The notes: generated from the sequence alone by a model not told the origin. A stretch of 64,000 nucleotides of DNA from Bacteroidota bacterium (GCA_016191555.1 JACPVX010000057.1:62001-126000), one strand, 5' to 3'. Shown: positions 9,264 through 20,037, counted from the first letter of the stretch. A program made the numbers and translations.

Positions 9264-11270
9264 TCAAAATACCGAGGCCTCGGTATTTTTTGTTTCGGTA
9301 TTGGTGGTGACGCTAAATGGTAATTGGATGGTGACCGTATTATTTTTTCTTCCGGCAACCACATCCCAATCAACGCTACCTTTGATCAGATTCAATCGTG
9401 TTTGAATGGTTCGCCAGCCGTTGCTCTGTGTGCTGTTTTGAAAAGCGGCCAAGTCATAGCCCAAGCCATCGTCTTCCAGTGTGATGATCACTTCTTCGGT
9501 ATGGCCGGTGAATGAAATGATTAATTCGGTAGCCTTACTGTGTTTAAGAATATTAGAAATCAATTCTTGTAAAATACGGTACAACGAAATCTCAACTACG
9601 TTGGAGAACCGATTTGGCACATCGTGAACAGTGAGCGACACTTTCAGTTGTGAGGCTTTGTTTACTCTGCGAATCAACTCGCGTGTGGCTGGAATCAATC
9701 CTTCTTTGACTAACACCGGAGGCATCAAGTTGAATGCAATGTTTCTGATTTCCGATTGAATGTCGCTGAGAAGTTGTTCGGAGTTTTCGACCAGTGCTAC
9801 GGTTTTTTCGGGTGTGTTGGTGCCTTTGATGGATTGAATGGTCAATTGCAAAGCCGACACCAATTGCCCCATGCCATCGTGCAAGTCGGACGCAAATCGT
9901 TTTCGTTCCTGCTCCTGCGATTCGATCACGGCATTGATTTGCGCTTCACGCAATCGAACTTTTTGTTCTTGTGCGACTGCTTTTTGTTTTTGAATGACAC
10001 GATAACGCCACAAGTAGATGATTACCAACGTAAGCAGCAGTAATAATACCAGTCCGGCAATGACTAGATAGTTGCGCTCGATAGCCGCCTCCTTGATGTC
10101 GTTTTCCTGATTGAGTAATACAATCTGTTGTTTGTTCTTCTCCGTTTCGTATTTCGTTTGAAGCTCCAGCAGTTGTTTAGACTTTTGCTCTTGAAAAAGC
10201 GAATCTTTAAACGTGGTATAATTCACATGTTCCTGATAGGCTTGCTGATAATTGGTTGCGTGTGCATTTACTTCGGCCAATACCTCATGTGCTTGCATCA
10301 CTTGCTCCAACGCCTTGCTGCTTTCGGCTAATGCCAACGCTTCCTTTGCATAGAGTAGAGCCACGGCTGATTGTCCTGATTTACTTTCGAGCCGTGCCAG
10401 GCGCGCGAGTGTAAATGACAACTCTTTTTGATTTTTATATTCTTCTTGTAGTTTTTTCGCTTTCAGAAAAAAGGCTTCCGCATCGTTTGGTTTTTTTAAA
10501 GCCTCGTATGCCAAGGCTGCGTTGGTCCATGTAGTGGGCAAAAATTGTTTGATGTTTTGCTCTTCAAATTCTTTACCGCTCAGCAGCGAATAATATAATG
10601 AGCTGTCATATTGAACGAGCTTTAGATAAACAGAGCCGAGATTGGCATGTGCCGCAGCCAGTCCAAAAGAGTCGTTGAGTTTTTGGTAAATCGTGCTAGC
10701 CCTTCGATAGAGACTCACCACTTGCTTGTATTCTTTTTGCGCCTTCAATACAATGCCAATGTTGGTGAGTAGCATGGCGGTTTTGCTTTCATCTTTCAAA
10801 CCTTCATAAATCCGAAGCGCCTCGTAGTAATTTTCCAGCGCCTTTTGGTAATCACCTTTTTCATCATAGACTATGCCCAACTTATTGAGTGTATTTGCAA
10901 TTTGAGAGGGGTTGTTTATTTTTCGATAGCGGATGAGCGCTTCCTGACTATAGTTAATGGCTTCTTCGTATTTGCCTTGCGCCTCGTAGGTTACACCAAT
11001 ATTGTTGTAGGCTTCGGCTTCGTAATCCGCCAGGTTTTCTTGTTTTGAAAGTTGAAGTGCTTCGAGGCCATACATTCTTGCCGAGTCAGCGCTGACAAAC
11101 CGATATTCCCAACACAACCACAGAAGCGTCAGTGCTTTATCTTTTCCTTGTTGCGCAGCGGCTGCTGTTTTTAAGCTATCCAGATTTTTGGTTTGCGCAT
11201 AACTGCAAATGAATGAGGTAGCGAGCACCACCGCAAGCAAAATGAGAGAACAGGAGCGAGTCTGTTTCAT
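9264..11270 (-). CDS. TPR-containing sensor histidine kinase (HisKA_3/HATPase)
   Basis: Signal peptide, TPR array, TM, ERKRFASDLHDGMGQLVSALQ, LQELISNILKHSKATE; partner of adjacent NarL regulator. Confidence 0.92.
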   Translation of the reverse strand: MKQTRSCSLILLAVVLATSFICSYAQTKNLDSLKTAAAAQQGKDKALTLLWLCWEYRFVSADSARMYGLEALQLSKQENLADYEAEAYNNIGVTYEAQGKYEEAINYSQEALIRYRKINNPSQIANTLNKLGIVYDEKGDYQKALENYYEALRIYEGLKDESKTAMLLTNIGIVLKAQKEYKQVVSLYRRASTIYQKLNDSFGLAAAHANLGSVYLKLVQYDSSLYYSLLSGKEFEEQNIKQFLPTTWTNAALAYEALKKPNDAEAFFLKAKKLQEEYKNQKELSFTLARLARLESKSGQSAVALLYAKEALALAESSKALEQVMQAHEVLAEVNAHATNYQQAYQEHVNYTTFKDSLFQEQKSKQLLELQTKYETEKNKQQIVLLNQENDIKEAAIERNYLVIAGLVLLLLLTLVIIYLWRYRVIQKQKAVAQEQKVRLREAQINAVIESQEQERKRFASDLHDGMGQLVSALQLTIQSIKGTNTPEKTVALVENSEQLLSDIQSEIRNIAFNLMPPVLVKEGLIPATRELIRRVNKASQLKVSLTVHDVPNRFSNVVEISLYRILQELISNILKHSKATELIISFTGHTEEVIITLEDDGLGYDLAAFQNSTQSNGWRTIQTRLNLIKGSVDWDVVAGRKNNTVTIQLPFSVTTNTETKNTEASVF

Positions 11271-11380
11271 GGGGAGATCACCCGGAGATACCTACCTCTA
11301 GGTATATGCAAATTACCAAAATATAGGGATTGATAAACCATCGGTTCACCCGTTCCTTTGAGTTATTAAACCCCATTGCC

Positions 11381-12988
11381 ATGAAGTATTTATTTTACCC
11401 CCTGCTTTTCGTTGCCACACTGGCCTGCGGCCAATCGTTGGACATCGAAAAGACCTATGATGTTTCAAAGGAAGCCATGAAGGGCTTTATCCACATGGTC
11501 AACACCGATCTGGAAAAACGACAGATCGATGTAGTCTATCGAGTACGTGCTAAGAAGAACCAATCTAAGTTTATCACCTATTCTTTTGATATGGACTTTA
11601 ACTTCCTCAACCAATCCGAGGAAATTGTGGATATGGAGAAAGAGTTACCAACCAAGTATCGCCCTAAAAAGTATAGAGGAGAAGATTATTCGATAGAAGG
11701 ATTGGCGGTAGAACCCAATATGATGGGCACGCTTGTTTTAAAACGAAAAGTAACAAACTTTAATTGGAGTTGGTTTCGGGGTGGCTATACCGTTACCACT
11801 AATGTGGCTGAAAAGTTGAAGGCGAAAACAGATGATAATAAAAAACTTTTCTATCACGATCATTTCGAGGACAATACGACCGGCACAGCAATGGTGCTTG
11901 CAGGTGAAAAAGGAAGCGCTAAAAATGGCCCATTCAACCACATGATGAACTTCCACTTTTTGAAGTATGATGTGAACCTCACCACGTTAGCAGATGTAAC
12001 GCTAAATTTTGAAACACCGCAATCGGTAGTAGCAACGTATGGGTATCCAAATACAGAAGATGATCCAAAGAGTGACATGATTGTGATTTTTGCTCCAACG
12101 AAAGTTAAAAACTATGTAGGGCCTAAGATTTGGAACAAAAGCCAAACGGAGTATACCTATGTGCGAGTTTCCTATGAAGGAAAATTATTGGATAAGATAA
12201 GCTTTACATCGCCCAACAGTATTTGGCGTGTGGATGATTTTGTATTACGCGCAGATGGAGCGGTTTACTTTTATGGTCCATCTAATGACGAGCAAGACGA
12301 GTATTTTATTAGCAGATTAGAGTCGCACGCTGAGAAGAAGAAGTGGCCTCGTTTTCAATTAGCTAAAATAGATAAAGGCCGCGTTGAATTTGTTACCACT
12401 ACTTCGATGGATGATTTTGAAGCGAAACTAAAACCTCAACCGAATGGAAAAAAAGGTGACTCGTATAACGGACGCAGAGTTGAATTCAACGAAACGGTTA
12501 TCAGCCCCAACGGAGATTTTATTCTTGCCGGCCAAAACTATGGTATGATGAGAAACGGAAAAGGGCAAGTTACCGGGCGAGCGTATGAAGACTTGCTCAT
12601 GTTTCACTTCGATTCAAAAGGAAATCTGGTTTCACAATATACGGTGAATAAGAAATTCAGAGGAACCTCAGCCGATAACCAGTTCTTCGAATTCTCACCA
12701 GATGGCAAGACATTATTCTGGACGTACTTTGATGTGGTTGATACAAAAGCTGTAAGAGAGTTATCGCTTATGGTAGAAAAGCCATTGGGTGTACCCAAAC
12801 TCGCTACCATCAATTTAACTACCGGATCATTCGATAAATATACTGAATACGGTAATGGCGAAAACTACGTGCACTACGGTGGCATCACCAATTACTTCAA
12901 ATACAAAGATGCAAATAAGGTGGCCTACTTTGGTGAAAACAAGAAAGGAAGCTCCCTTTGGTTTGCCCGAATCAACATCGATAAATAG
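11381..12988 (+). CDS. Exported protein of unknown function
   Basis: Start trimmed to MKYLFYPLLFVATLACGQSLDIEKTYDV (signal peptide); long single ORF. Confidence 0.72.
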   Translation: MKYLFYPLLFVATLACGQSLDIEKTYDVSKEAMKGFIHMVNTDLEKRQIDVVYRVRAKKNQSKFITYSFDMDFNFLNQSEEIVDMEKELPTKYRPKKYRGEDYSIEGLAVEPNMMGTLVLKRKVTNFNWSWFRGGYTVTTNVAEKLKAKTDDNKKLFYHDHFEDNTTGTAMVLAGEKGSAKNGPFNHMMNFHFLKYDVNLTTLADVTLNFETPQSVVATYGYPNTEDDPKSDMIVIFAPTKVKNYVGPKIWNKSQTEYTYVRVSYEGKLLDKISFTSPNSIWRVDDFVLRADGAVYFYGPSNDEQDEYFISRLESHAEKKKWPRFQLAKIDKGRVEFVTTTSMDDFEAKLKPQPNGKKGDSYNGRRVEFNETVISPNGDFILAGQNYGMMRNGKGQVTGRAYEDLLMFHFDSKGNLVSQYTVNKKFRGTSADNQFFEFSPDGKTLFWTYFDVVDTKAVRELSLMVEKPLGVPKLATINLTTGSFDKYTEYGNGENYVHYGGITNYFKYKDANKVAYFGENKKGSSLWFARINIDK

Positions 12989-13002
12989 AATTTTTCAAAG
13001 CG

Positions 13003-13036
13003 AAAATGGGGCGGATTATCACCGCTCCATTTTTTT
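13003..13036 (+). terminator. Rho-independent terminator
   Basis: aaaATGGGGCGGattatcaCCGCTCCATttttttg directly after the 12988 stop. Confidence 0.75.
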
Positions 13037-13061
13037 GTTTAACCGATTTTAATCCCAATGT

Positions 13062-14213
13062 ATGAATAAGTGGTTCATCATTATTTTGTCATTCGTTGTA
13101 TCGGTATCACATAGCCAGTCGATTCAATACTTAGCCGATGGTTTTGACGATAATCGCAACAAGTGGTTTGAAGAAGTAACAGCCGCATATGGTTTTAAAA
13201 TTCAGGAAGGGCATTTGGTGATTGATGCCAACACCACTTCTGTACACACTTTTCAAAACGTAGGCATCACGAAAGACGATGACTTTGGTATGCATGCACG
13301 CATGATTTTTTTCAATGGCACCAGCGAAGGCTGGATGGGCGTGCGCTTCGGCATGAGTGAAGACGCAAAAAAGTATCTCACGTTTTCTTACAACAATGCG
13401 CAAGGTTTTTTGATTACGGCCAATTCTGGAAAAAAATCTGAAGTGTTAAGGCAATCCAAATCAACTTTGATCAAGCCGTATGATTACAATACACTCACGG
13501 TAATCAAACGTTCGGGCGAATATCAATTTTTGATTAATGATAGACAGGTATTTCGCGATGCGATCAAACCATTTTTCGGTCCGATGATCGCATTGTATGT
13601 AAGTCAGAACATGAGTCTGCGGGTGGACGAAGTGCAGGTGTTCGATCCGAAAAAAGGAAAACAACGCATTGTTGCCAGTCAGGCAACGATGGCCAAAGTG
13701 GAAGAGCAGGATGTGAAGAATATTATTCTTACCGAAGAATTACCTCCCGACTTTCAGCAATTTTATAATCAGTTCGAAAAATTTGCTTTCCCGTATGACT
13801 ATAGCACGGTTATTAATCAAGCAAAAGATGTGAGCCAACTTCCTTTCGTACAGCAGAACTATTATCAATACGAGCTCAGCACAACCCGCGACCACTACAC
13901 TTTTGCTTTGGCGATCCTTTCAGTCTGTCAAAACGGTTATACTTTTTTGATGGGGCATAAATACACCACTGGCATTCAACGTGTTTTTAGAATAAGCATT
14001 GAAGCATTTGATAAGAAGGGGAATAAACTGGGAAGCAAGAATGTGGGCTCAACGGTAGAAGAGAATGACAAGTATTATCAAACTTTGCATTTTAGGGTTT
14101 CGCAAAAGGGTGCCTCAGTCAATTTTAATGTAGAAGAGACTTACTTCAACGGAAACGTCAACAAAAGCCTCGTTAGCTTCAATGGCGATTTGTGTAACCT
14201 TAATTCGTATTAG
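13062..14213 (+). CDS. Exported protein with LamG/DUF1080-like N-terminal domain
   Basis: Signal peptide MNKWFIIILSFVVSVSHSQ; YDYNTLTVIKRSGEYQFLINDRQVFRD..FGPMIALYVSQNMSLRVDEVQVFD. Confidence 0.65.
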   Translation: MNKWFIIILSFVVSVSHSQSIQYLADGFDDNRNKWFEEVTAAYGFKIQEGHLVIDANTTSVHTFQNVGITKDDDFGMHARMIFFNGTSEGWMGVRFGMSEDAKKYLTFSYNNAQGFLITANSGKKSEVLRQSKSTLIKPYDYNTLTVIKRSGEYQFLINDRQVFRDAIKPFFGPMIALYVSQNMSLRVDEVQVFDPKKGKQRIVASQATMAKVEEQDVKNIILTEELPPDFQQFYNQFEKFAFPYDYSTVINQAKDVSQLPFVQQNYYQYELSTTRDHYTFALAILSVCQNGYTFLMGHKYTTGIQRVFRISIEAFDKKGNKLGSKNVGSTVEENDKYYQTLHFRVSQKGASVNFNVEETYFNGNVNKSLVSFNGDLCNLNSY

Positions 14214-14215
14214 TA

Positions 14216-17089
14216 ATGCGATCGATCATCATCTTACTTTTTCTGTTAATCAATTTTTCTTTGTCGGCTCAGGATCATTATGCCGAATTAGAAAAAAAGA
14301 TGCTTTCACTTTATCAGGAGAAAAAGTACAACGAGTCGTTGCAACTCTCTACGCAATACCTGCGTGTGTTTCCGGATAACCTGACAGCCAATGGAAATCA
14401 GGCCGCTTGTTTGCTTTTTTTGAATCGGCCCACGGAGGCATTGACTTACATTGATCGTGTGCTGCTCATGGATCCTACGTCTGCCGCCTCACTGACAGCC
14501 AAGGCTTATGTGCTCGCACACCAAGGTAATGTACCCGAAGCAAAAAGATTATTAACAGAGGCCATTCGACTTTCTCCGGAGAATGAAGATTCGAAAGTGG
14601 CGATAGAGGAGATGAAAGAGTTTGGCAAAGTGTTTAACAAACAGGAAGTGTTTCAAAATCTGGCGCAATGGTTAAAGCAAACCGAACCTACCATACGCGA
14701 ACGGGAGTGGTCGCTTGATAAATTAATTACACTCTATAATCAATATCCGGAAAATCCTGCTGAGCTAATGAAGCAATGTCGGGAAAAGGTGGCACTTTTT
14801 AATCAACAGAATAAACCTGTGATGGCCATGCTTGCATTTAGTTATGCAGCGCGTTGGCTGAATAGCTGGGGATATAAAAGTGAGGCGTTGGAGATCGCCA
14901 CCGAAGGATATGTTCAGTTGAAGTCCAAAGGATTTGGCGATAACCATTACTTAGCAACATTTTTCATTGCGCAGCTCATGGCGTACCATATCGACAAGGG
15001 TGATCCGGAGAAGGCGATTCAGTTAAGTGAAGATTTATATGAACACATGGGTAAATCGTCTCTTGTCACGGTAGACATCGATGGACTGACAAATCTTTCG
15101 GTGGCATATAGCACGATGCGAAGTGGCGATACTAAAAAGAATCAATCAACGGCCAATCAATTGGCGATTCAAGCGTATGACCTCGCTTTAAAAAATCAGT
15201 ACATCAACGGAATAGTCGTTGCGGCCAACTCTATTGTATTGTCCAGCTACAATACCGATTACAGCACTTCCGCCATTCGTTATGGTGAATATGGCTTTAA
15301 AGTAGCCGAAGAAAATCATCTGATTATGAAACGATCCATCATTTCCAATTTGGCGCTGTTGTATTGGAACACGGGTCGCGATGGACAGCAGAAGTGCCGC
15401 AACTTATATCGATTTCAGATCGAACAAGCTAAAAAAGAAAATCGATGGAGCGATGCTTCATTGTATCTCAACAATTTGGGATCGATGTATTATCAGCAAC
15501 AAGATATGGAGCAGGCTATTCAGTTGTTTGAAGAGTCAGCCCTGTTGGCAAATGAAGGTGTGGTCTACAGCAATCCACAAGATCGGTTGTCGCATTACCA
15601 AAGTCAGATGAGCGCCAATCAATGGTTGGTGTTATGTTATGCTCAAACGGCCAATACTGAAAAAGCCTTTGAGGCGATGGAGCGCAGCCGTGCACGTGTG
15701 CTGAGTGAGCGATTGGCACAGAAGCCAATGACACCACCTACCATCGCGGAATTTCAAAATCTGTTAAAGCCGGATGAAGCATGTTTGATGTATCATGTTT
15801 TTTCAGGCTATGAACTGGTGATTTTAACTGTAACGAAAAAGTATGCGCATGTTTATTATCATGCCGATCCTCGCTTTGTAGGCGATATTCGCGACCGATA
15901 CTTTAACCGATCGAAACAAGAGCAAACCACCGATCACACTTCAGAAGAATCTGCTCGCGGTTTTGAGTGGATCAGTCAGGATCATCAGCGTACGCAGGTA
16001 AACCGGGGCTATGACCGCGATGCCATTGCACCACGGAGTGATTTTGATCGGGTGGTGAAACTTACAAGGAAATTTTCAGAGGAACCAGCTTTGAATGACG
16101 ACATGTTGATGGACATGCTGACGCGCTATCAACGTTTCCTCATCACGCCCATCAACAATCGGCTGGGAGGAATTAAAACATTAATCATTTCACCCAACGA
16201 TGTATTGAGTTTTATTCCGTTTGAAGCGTTGAAAACTTTTGATGGAAAGTACTTGGTAGAGAAATACAATATTCGCTACCTCCATTCCGCTAGTGTAATG
16301 CAACAGTTGGCGGAGCGTAAGTATGAATCATCACGTAAGCCGTTGCTCGCAATGGGTGGTGCTATTTATGAAAACTTATCCACCGAGAGAAAAGCTTTGT
16401 CGACAGAATCCGATCTCACACTCTTGCAAGCAGAAGTAGAAGAGAATTTGCGTAAAAACAAATCCGTACGAAATGCCTATGCCAGTTTGTTTGGCACCAA
16501 AGCCATGAATGCCTTGCCGGGCACTGTGGAAGAAGTGAAAAGCATCAGTAAAAATTTATCAGGTGTCGATGTGTTTTTTGGAAAGGATATGACGGAGAAT
16601 CGCATCAAAGCTATGTCGAAGAGTGGTGAGCTGGCCAACTACAAAGTGCTTCATCTCGCTACGCATGGTTTTGTCGTTGCTGAAATTCCTGACCTCTCCG
16701 GTGTGGCGATGAGTATTTTCACGCAAGAGCAAGATGGTGAAGATGGATTCTTGAATGCTGTGGAAATTTCGAATTTAAAATTGAAGTGCGATTTGACAGT
16801 GTTATCTGCTTGTCAGACAGCCTTAGGGAAATTGTATGTAGGTGAAGGTGTGACCGGTTTAACACAATCGCTGCTGGTAGCAGGCAGCAATGCGGCCCTC
16901 GTGTCGTTGTGGCCAGTGAATGACACCAGTACCATGTTGTTCATGAGCAACTTTTACAAGGAAGTGGCAAAAGGGAAATCGTACCCGCAAATTGTGAATG
17001 AACTGAAGAAGAAATTTATTAAAGGCGAGTTCGGGAAAGAATTTCAGCATCCGCACTTTTGGGCACCCTTTATTTATTATGGGAATTAA
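14216..17089 (+). CDS. Exported TPR-CHAT domain protein (caspase-like fold)
   Basis: Signal peptide MRSIIILLFLLINFSLSAQ; TPRs; C-terminal VLHLATHGFV and LTVLSACQTALG..GEGVTGLTQSLLVAGSNAALVSLWPVNDTST. Confidence 0.9.
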   Translation: MRSIIILLFLLINFSLSAQDHYAELEKKMLSLYQEKKYNESLQLSTQYLRVFPDNLTANGNQAACLLFLNRPTEALTYIDRVLLMDPTSAASLTAKAYVLAHQGNVPEAKRLLTEAIRLSPENEDSKVAIEEMKEFGKVFNKQEVFQNLAQWLKQTEPTIREREWSLDKLITLYNQYPENPAELMKQCREKVALFNQQNKPVMAMLAFSYAARWLNSWGYKSEALEIATEGYVQLKSKGFGDNHYLATFFIAQLMAYHIDKGDPEKAIQLSEDLYEHMGKSSLVTVDIDGLTNLSVAYSTMRSGDTKKNQSTANQLAIQAYDLALKNQYINGIVVAANSIVLSSYNTDYSTSAIRYGEYGFKVAEENHLIMKRSIISNLALLYWNTGRDGQQKCRNLYRFQIEQAKKENRWSDASLYLNNLGSMYYQQQDMEQAIQLFEESALLANEGVVYSNPQDRLSHYQSQMSANQWLVLCYAQTANTEKAFEAMERSRARVLSERLAQKPMTPPTIAEFQNLLKPDEACLMYHVFSGYELVILTVTKKYAHVYYHADPRFVGDIRDRYFNRSKQEQTTDHTSEESARGFEWISQDHQRTQVNRGYDRDAIAPRSDFDRVVKLTRKFSEEPALNDDMLMDMLTRYQRFLITPINNRLGGIKTLIISPNDVLSFIPFEALKTFDGKYLVEKYNIRYLHSASVMQQLAERKYESSRKPLLAMGGAIYENLSTERKALSTESDLTLLQAEVEENLRKNKSVRNAYASLFGTKAMNALPGTVEEVKSISKNLSGVDVFFGKDMTENRIKAMSKSGELANYKVLHLATHGFVVAEIPDLSGVAMSIFTQEQDGEDGFLNAVEISNLKLKCDLTVLSACQTALGKLYVGEGVTGLTQSLLVAGSNAALVSLWPVNDTSTMLFMSNFYKEVAKGKSYPQIVNELKKKFIKGEFGKEFQHPHFWAPFIYYGN

Positions 17090-19560
17090 TTTTCCCAATC
17101 GAAATAATCATCCTTCTCTAACTCAATTTCTTTTTTCTTCTTTTTGCCTTTAAGTTGAAAGGCTTCTTTCAACTCTTTGACTTCCTTTTTCAGGTCGCTC
17201 ACAATTTTCTTTTTCACCGCTTCTTTGTCGTAGCTGATTTTATATTGGTCGGTGGTGCCGGTGATTTTTAAGAATACTTGTGTTTTGCCCTGACGGGTTT
17301 CTTCAATCGCCCCAAACGCTTCATCGGGATCGATTTTCTTTTTGTTGCGAAGTGGCGCCACCACGCGATAGTTGATTTGTTGATTGAAAGTGTGCGTACC
17401 ACTCAGTTGCAGCGTGGTCACATTGCTTTTGATTTCCATCTGCGGAATGTAGATGGTTTCATTTTCGATATGGATGTCATTTTTTAAATCGGCAAACCGA
17501 AGTTTACTCAAGCCTTCATCATCCAGATATTTGTTTAATCCTTGTAGCGGCTCAAAATTATTCAATTCTCCTTTTTTGATCGTGGTGCTGATGTCGGCTA
17601 TCAGTGTTTTTGAAATCAACTTCAGATTTTCAGTCAATGTCATTTCCATATTCACATCGGCAAACACCTGACCTTTGAGATGTTTGTCTTCAATAAACTT
17701 TTGATAGAAGTTTTCAAATACATAAAAAACACTGTCGATGTAAATGCCATCCAACTTCACCGAACTGGTAATGTCGATGGCATTAGCTTTCTTGGCATCG
17801 ACAATGGCATTCAAATCCAATTTACCGCCCATCGTTTTCATGGCAATGTTTCTCGAGATCGCCACCTGATTTTTTACTAGCAAATCGCCTTTCACCGCAG
17901 TGGGATGGAAACGCTTGTAGCGAAGTTGCCGCACATCGCAATTGAAGTTCAGATAAATAAGCGGTGAGATACTGAACTTAAAATCGTTGGACTGTGCTTT
18001 GCCAAAACCAATTTCAAACAGTTGGTCTACGTCCAGAAATTTTGATTTCAAATCAGCTTCAATGCCAATCGGCTGCTTTTCAAACAACAAAAAAGTGATC
18101 ACGTTTTTGAAAAAACCATTCAGTGCAAAATCACTATTGCCCAATTGTCCTGTCAGATTGCTCATGGCCAGGTCGTTGTTGTTGAATTGAAGATTGCCGT
18201 TCAGGTTATTGATTTTTACTTTCTCTTCGCCCCATTCAAAAGAAATATCCGTGAGGTCAATCGCGCCAGCTGTTTTCACTTGTTGAGCCGTACTTTTCTT
18301 TTTGAGCAAATCTAACTTACCCACTACTGAAAAATCAGCCGCTACATTTCCCTGAAGCTTAGACACATGTGGGATCGAATAAAAATTTTGAATGGAGGCT
18401 GCATCCAGCTCACCTTTAAAAGTAAAATCGACTACCGGATGTTCGAGGTTTTCAATTTTCAAATTCGAGGCAAACGACTTTCCGTTGAGCTCGCCCGTCA
18501 ATTCATTCAACTCCAAAGTTGCTTTGTCGAATTTGCTGAATGAAGGTGTGTGGAACGAGCCTTTCAGATTCGCTTGCGTAATTTTCGATTGATAATCGGG
18601 GTGAGTGAATGTTGCATCGGTGCAACCGAATCGTACGTGCAATGATGGATCTTTGTGTTTGCTGATTTCACCTTTTAGATTCAAATCGAAGAACACATCA
18701 CCTTTGCTCTGGTATTTACTTAAATCATCCGATACCTCATCGGGCAATAGCGCCAGAATGGTTTGAATGTTGGCCTCTTCACCTTTTACTTGTAAATCAA
18801 TCAGGTTTTTTTTCTTGAAGCCATAATTTCCCAACAACGAAAACCGCGATTGATTGACATCGAGACGTGCTTTTCCAATGGTGATGGTTTTTTTTTCATC
18901 ATCATAGTCTACTTGCGCATCCACCAAAAACTTCCGGTTTTTGAGAAAGGCTTTTTTCCGAATGCCGATTTGTCCGCACAACACATCCCCTTTCGCATCA
19001 ATTTTATACACATCGCCACGAATGGCAATAGACGACACCAGGCTTTCACTGGCAAACACATGCTCTTGAATGGCCACAGCATCGGTATAAGCCACGGCTG
19101 TGTTGATCAGTTTCACATCTTTTAAGTCAAATGAAATCGTGCTGGCGCCCAAAGAAGAATCGGGTTTGAGAATGGTGAAGTTGTTTTCGCCTTTTTCATT
19201 GATTTTTAAACTGGTCTCGCTGTTTAAAATGGTGAGACCCTGTATCGAGTAGTTTCCTTTCCAGGCTTCAAGAGCGTTAAGCGAGAAAGAAATTCGATCA
19301 GCAGTAAGAAGTGGATATTCGCCCGGATGACTATCTTCCACATACACATTGTTGAACACGATGGAGAGGTTCGGGAAATCCTGCCACGTGGCAATTTCGA
19401 TCTGACCAATTTTGATGGGGGTATTGATGTGCTTGTTAGCCTCAGCCACAAACTGCTGAATGATGCGGTCTTTGAAGAGAAAGATGGAGATGAGGGCTCC
19501 CGCAATAATGATCAGCACTCCCAACAGTGTATAAAGAAAGATTTTCTTAATGCGGCTCAA
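17086..19560 (-). CDS. AsmA-family protein
   Basis: N-terminal TM + FNNVYVEDSHPGEYPLLTADRISFSLNALEAW; beta-rich repeats. Confidence 0.85.
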   Translation of the reverse strand: MSRIKKIFLYTLLGVLIIIAGALISIFLFKDRIIQQFVAEANKHINTPIKIGQIEIATWQDFPNLSIVFNNVYVEDSHPGEYPLLTADRISFSLNALEAWKGNYSIQGLTILNSETSLKINEKGENNFTILKPDSSLGASTISFDLKDVKLINTAVAYTDAVAIQEHVFASESLVSSIAIRGDVYKIDAKGDVLCGQIGIRKKAFLKNRKFLVDAQVDYDDEKKTITIGKARLDVNQSRFSLLGNYGFKKKNLIDLQVKGEEANIQTILALLPDEVSDDLSKYQSKGDVFFDLNLKGEISKHKDPSLHVRFGCTDATFTHPDYQSKITQANLKGSFHTPSFSKFDKATLELNELTGELNGKSFASNLKIENLEHPVVDFTFKGELDAASIQNFYSIPHVSKLQGNVAADFSVVGKLDLLKKKSTAQQVKTAGAIDLTDISFEWGEEKVKINNLNGNLQFNNNDLAMSNLTGQLGNSDFALNGFFKNVITFLLFEKQPIGIEADLKSKFLDVDQLFEIGFGKAQSNDFKFSISPLIYLNFNCDVRQLRYKRFHPTAVKGDLLVKNQVAISRNIAMKTMGGKLDLNAIVDAKKANAIDITSSVKLDGIYIDSVFYVFENFYQKFIEDKHLKGQVFADVNMEMTLTENLKLISKTLIADISTTIKKGELNNFEPLQGLNKYLDDEGLSKLRFADLKNDIHIENETIYIPQMEIKSNVTTLQLSGTHTFNQQINYRVVAPLRNKKKIDPDEAFGAIEETRQGKTQVFLKITGTTDQYKISYDKEAVKKKIVSDLKKEVKELKEAFQLKGKKKKKEIELEKDDYFDWEN

Positions 19561-19792
19561 AGTTTGATGATCAAGTTCGGATCAAAATTAGTAAAAAATG
19601 ATGCCTTTAATTTTCTGAATGATAACAACATCAATTTATTCATCTCTGTCATTCCGAGGCCCGAGGAATCCTTTAAACGAAGCAGAATTAACGTAATTGT
19701 TGATCAATGTTGGCTGAATTCAAATGTTCTAAGGTCGCAAATTGCGTTCTTAGAAAAATGAAGAGCGTTCTTGCCAGTGAAATAACTGAAAT

Positions 19793-19820
19793 AAAAAAAG
19801 CCGTTACTTGAGGTAACGGC
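19793..19820 (-). terminator. Rho-independent terminator downstream of tRNA-Val
   Basis: Minus strand GCCGTTACC-TCAA-GTAACGGC-TTTTTTT. Confidence 0.8.
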
Positions 19821-19832
19821 TTGATCATCAAG

Positions 19833-19907
19833 TGGGAGCTGAGGGGTTCGAACCCCCGACCCTCTGCTTGTAAGGCAGATGCTCTGAACCAGCTGAGCTA
19901 AGCTCCC
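19833..19907 (-). tRNA. tRNA-Val (anticodon TAC)
   Basis: Minus strand GGGAGCTTAGCTCAGCTGGTTCAGAGCATCTGCCTTACAAGCAGAGGGTCGGGGGTTCGAACCCCTCAGCTCCCA; cloverleaf with CTTACAA anticodon loop and GGTTCGAACCC T-arm. Confidence 0.96.
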
Positions 19908-20037
19908 ATTTTTAAGGACTGCAAAGGTAAAAGAGAATTTTATTTAAGCAAAAAAAATTCTAAGAATGTTCAATCTAGAATAATCGGCATAATTCAATCC
20001 AACTTGAGGTAACAATTTGTGACCTCAAGTCATCTGA

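Noticed and set aside
14216-17089. TPR-CHAT gene as part of a type III-E-like CRISPR-Cas (Craspase) system
   Set aside because: No CRISPR array or cas gene in the window, and the protein has an export signal.
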